Shown piece by piece: positions 61,206 to 64,000 of a stretch of DNA of 64,000 bases. A model generated the notes under the pieces. The model had not been told where the DNA came from. It searched no databases and saw nothing but the letters and a program-made list of their open reading frames with translations. This DNA comes from an uncultured Bacteroidota bacterium (lineage in GTDB: Bacteria > Bacteroidota > Bacteroidia > Flavobacteriales > Flavobacteriaceae). The first letter of the stretch is position 1, and each line of letters starts with the position of its first letter. Both the position numbers and the translations under genes were made by a program. The stretch covers positions 1 to 64,000 of the forward strand of contig CABWYN010000002.1 in NCBI GenBank assembly GCA_902509675.1, written 5' to 3'.

Positions 61206-61234
61206 AAAAAACCTGCTTTTTGAGCAGGTTTTTT
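61206..61234 (+). terminator. Rho-independent terminator
   Basis: AAAAAACCTGC-tttttga-GCAGGTTTTTT. Confidence 0.85.
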
Positions 61235-61249
61235 AATTAACCCTATATT

Positions 61250-61711
61250 TTGACCACAAGTAAGTTTTTTGAAGTTTTTAAAACGAGTACAATTTTTATA
61301 ATGTCGGCAATGTACATTACCATTGGGGTTAAACATTTTTCAGACCCGATATATTTTGTTAACATCACACCCCCTTTTGTTCCGTTCAAAGAAGGAGCCG
61401 TATACATTACTGGGATTATAGAAATTTTAGCAGGGGTTATGATTCTATTTAAAAGATCAAGAGCTCAAGGCGCTTATTTGCTGATTTTTTTATTAATTAT
61501 TGTGTTCCCCGCCAACATATATCTCTATATTTCTGAGTTGCCAAGGGATCTTCTAGGGATAACTAAAAATCAAGCTTTAATGAGGCTTCCTTTTCAAATA
61601 CCCTTATTAATTTTAGCGTATTGGCATTCACAAAGTAACTCTCCAGCTTGGCTAACAAGGCTGTCTTTTATTGTTTTCTTACCAACAATAGTATACTTCA
61701 TCTCCCTTTAG
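61250..61711 (+). CDS. DoxX-like membrane protein (TTG start)
   Basis: 4-TM, SAMYITIGVKHFSDPIYFVNITPPFVP...YITGIIEILAGVMILF. Confidence 0.75.
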   Translation: MTTSKFFEVFKTSTIFIMSAMYITIGVKHFSDPIYFVNITPPFVPFKEGAVYITGIIEILAGVMILFKRSRAQGAYLLIFLLIIVFPANIYLYISELPRDLLGITKNQALMRLPFQIPLLILAYWHSQSNSPAWLTRLSFIVFLPTIVYFISL

Positions 61712-61714
61712 TAA

Positions 61715-63700
61715 TTATTCAGAAGCTGTCCTCCAATAATTGTTGTTTCCGTTAACATCTGGATATACATAATCAGGATCTACAACAATTTTTTTATAAG
61801 CCTCGCTTGACTCTACTAGAAATGACCATTCAATATTTTTCTTCCATATTTCTACGGGTAAATTCTTTCTTATCTTTTTGCCGCTTTCAGTAGTAATTTC
61901 AAGGGTAACAGGCATTGGTATCTCTTTCATGTTTTTGATAGTAACAATTGCTCCATTTTTTGGATCCCCATCAACATACTTTACACCCGTAACAGCCTGG
62001 TCTAGCTGCCAGTTATTTAAAACCCAGGATCTCCAAAACCAACCAAGGTCTTCCCCAGAAACATCTTCAATTGTTCTAAAAAAGTCATCCGGAGCAGGGT
62101 GTTTGTATGCCCACCTGTGAATATATTCTTTAAAAGCATCATCAAATCTTTTCGGGCCTAAAACGTTATCTCTTAATAGCCACAAAAACATTGCTGTTTT
62201 ATAATATTGTAAACCCATGTTTCGTTCGGCTAAATTATCAGGAGCTGTAATTAGCGGTTCAAGATCATCAGAAACAAAACCAAGCGCAGCCATATGCATA
62301 TTCATTTTTCCTCTATGGTATTCTCCGTTGTTAAATTCTTTTGTGCTGATGTCATTAACAAAAGAGTTGAACCCTTCGTCCATCCATCCAAAAAGCCTCT
62401 CATTAGACCCCACGATCATTGGAAACCAGTTGTGTCCAAATTCATGATCGGTTACACCCCAAAGACTAGCTCCTTTTGATTCAAAACTACAGAATGAAAC
62501 ACCTGGATATTCCATTCCTCTTACGTTACCGGCAACATTAATAGCTGTTGGATAAGGATATTCAAACCATCTTTCCGAATAGTGTTCAACGGATGCTTTT
62601 GTGTACTCAGTGGACCTTTCCCACGCATTTCCGCCGTTACTTTCAACGGGATAGGCAGATATTGCCATGGACTTTTTACCACTTGGCAATTTAATTCTTG
62701 CAGCGTCAACTATGAATGCTGCAGATGATGCCCAAGCAACATCACGAGTGTTTTCCATTTTATACCGCCAGGTTATCATTTTCTTTCCGCTCGGTCTTGT
62801 TTCAGGATTGGTAACTTCTTCGGCAGATCTAATTGCAATAGTTTGATCACTTGCTTCTGCTTGTGCCCAACGATTAAGCTGGTCTAAAGTATACGTTTCA
62901 AGTGGGTTTAAAAGCTCTCCTGAACAAACAACCATGTGGTCAGACGGAACGGTTATGTTTATATTAAAATCACCATATTCAAGATAAAATTCCCCTTGCC
63001 CCGTGTAAGGTAAATTATTCCAAGCATTAAGATCATCATAAACGCACATCCTTGGATACCATTGAGCTATGGTGTAGAGCTTTCCGTTTTTGGTTTCAAG
63101 GATACCCATTCTGTCTGATCCGTATTTTGGAGAAAGAAATGAAAAATCAATTTTTAAGGACAACTCACTACCGCCTCCTTTTAGAGGCTCAGGTAATAAA
63201 ACCTTCATCCTTGTGTCATAAACTTCATACTCTGCATCCACAATAGACCTGTTTCTTCCCTTTCCTCTAATCAACTGAACAGCAGAAATCTTAAAACCAC
63301 CATTTAACTTTTCTCCTTTGGAGCCGTTCCTGCTTCCAACAAGTGGTATGATTGCATTTCCACGCGAATCGTTGTCAAAAAGATTCTGATCCATATTTAG
63401 CCATAGAAAATCCATGTCGTCAGGACTATTATTTGTGTATTTTATTATTTCTTTTCCCATAATAATATCGGAAAGCGTATCCAGTTCAACATCAATAATA
63501 TAATCAGCACTGTTTTGCCAATAATCACTTCCAGGCTTTCCGCTAGCAGACCTTGTTGTAGTAGAGGGAGAGTTATAAAAGGCAGTTTTAAAAGCTTCTA
63601 CATAACTATATGTTGATTCCTCAGACTTTTGCGAGATTAACGGATGAGAGTACATTAAAAAAACAATTGCAGCTAGGGTTATTTTTTTCATTTTTTTCAT
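61715..63700 (-). CDS. M1-family metallopeptidase, second copy
   Basis: VTDHEFGHNWFPMIVGSNE; WMDEGFNSF. Confidence 0.93.
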   Translation of the reverse strand: MKKMKKITLAAIVFLMYSHPLISQKSEESTYSYVEAFKTAFYNSPSTTTRSASGKPGSDYWQNSADYIIDVELDTLSDIIMGKEIIKYTNNSPDDMDFLWLNMDQNLFDNDSRGNAIIPLVGSRNGSKGEKLNGGFKISAVQLIRGKGRNRSIVDAEYEVYDTRMKVLLPEPLKGGGSELSLKIDFSFLSPKYGSDRMGILETKNGKLYTIAQWYPRMCVYDDLNAWNNLPYTGQGEFYLEYGDFNINITVPSDHMVVCSGELLNPLETYTLDQLNRWAQAEASDQTIAIRSAEEVTNPETRPSGKKMITWRYKMENTRDVAWASSAAFIVDAARIKLPSGKKSMAISAYPVESNGGNAWERSTEYTKASVEHYSERWFEYPYPTAINVAGNVRGMEYPGVSFCSFESKGASLWGVTDHEFGHNWFPMIVGSNERLFGWMDEGFNSFVNDISTKEFNNGEYHRGKMNMHMAALGFVSDDLEPLITAPDNLAERNMGLQYYKTAMFLWLLRDNVLGPKRFDDAFKEYIHRWAYKHPAPDDFFRTIEDVSGEDLGWFWRSWVLNNWQLDQAVTGVKYVDGDPKNGAIVTIKNMKEIPMPVTLEITTESGKKIRKNLPVEIWKKNIEWSFLVESSEAYKKIVVDPDYVYPDVNGNNNYWRTASE

Positions 63701-63719
63701 TTAAATAAAATATTGTGTG

Positions 63720-63727
63720 CAAATTTA
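63720..63727 (-). promoter_or_regulatory. Candidate -7 promoter element (TAAATTTG) for the M1 peptidase
   Basis: CAAATTTA on +, 20 nt upstream of the start. Confidence 0.5.
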
Positions 63728-63761
63728 CAAAACTTGCCTGTAATTAAACCAGAATAAAAAT

Positions 63762-63794
63762 AAAACCCCCAGCCTGATTAAAGCTGGGGGTTTT
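63762..63794. terminator. Rho-independent terminator
   Basis: AAAACCCCCAGC-ctgattaaa-GCTGGGGGTTTT. Confidence 0.85.
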
Positions 63795-63814
63795 CTATTA
63801 ACTAAAAACTTGAT

Positions 63815-64000
63815 TTAGTCCAGCACAATTGGAGCACCGGCCTCCTCCAAGATTTTTCCTACTTTTTTAACTTTTTCAAAGTAGGCGTCCATTTCAGGCT
63901 TTACCCTATTGAACATTTCTTTTGCAATATCAAAACTTTGCATGTGTTGCAGCGTTGGCCCATAAGAATTAGGATACCAACCACCTCTTGCAGTTGAAAG
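63815..64000 (-). CDS. C-terminal end of a larger protein, possibly a sortilin/BNR-type glycosyl-hydrolase-like repeat protein (runs off window)
   Basis: Minus frame: LSTARGGWYPNSYGPTLQHMQSFDIAKEMFNRVKPEMDAYFEKVKKVGKILEEAGAPIVLD*; only the tail is visible. Confidence 0.4.
   Translation of the reverse strand, partial: LSTARGGWYPNSYGPTLQHMQSFDIAKEMFNRVKPEMDAYFEKVKKVGKILEEAGAPIVLD

Overview
AT-rich chromosomal window from a marine-type Flavobacteriia/Bacteroidota bacterium (lineage inferred from gene content and TAnnTTTG promoters). Most of it is dense core genome: a split F1Fo-ATP synthase operon (atpB-E-F-H-A-G without atpD/C) behind bactofilin and an unlisted AtpZ-like gene, a SprE/PorW-like T9SS lipoprotein beside a ferredoxin, purD, pgk, holB, mnmG, ybeY, gltX, glnS, folB, rnr, rpiB, rnpA, lepA, dusB, rbfA, mce, two M1 peptidases, and an exopolysaccharide locus (about 16-25 kb) with a sulfotransferase. 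Two tRNAs (Cys GCA, Met CAT) are visible. The main accessory region is a roughly 2.5 kb restriction-modification island inserted at the 3' end of tRNA-Met (about 57.69-60.16 kb). It has a MerR-like HTH fused to a C5-cytosine methyltransferase, a convergent EcoO109I-like nuclease, matched palindromes upstream of both genes, a decayed tRNA 3' fragment at the far end, clustered GGGTTCCA half-sites, and no integrase. Two parS-like ParB sites flank mnmG. No CRISPR array, rRNA or IS element was seen. All calls are from reading the sequence; no searches were run.
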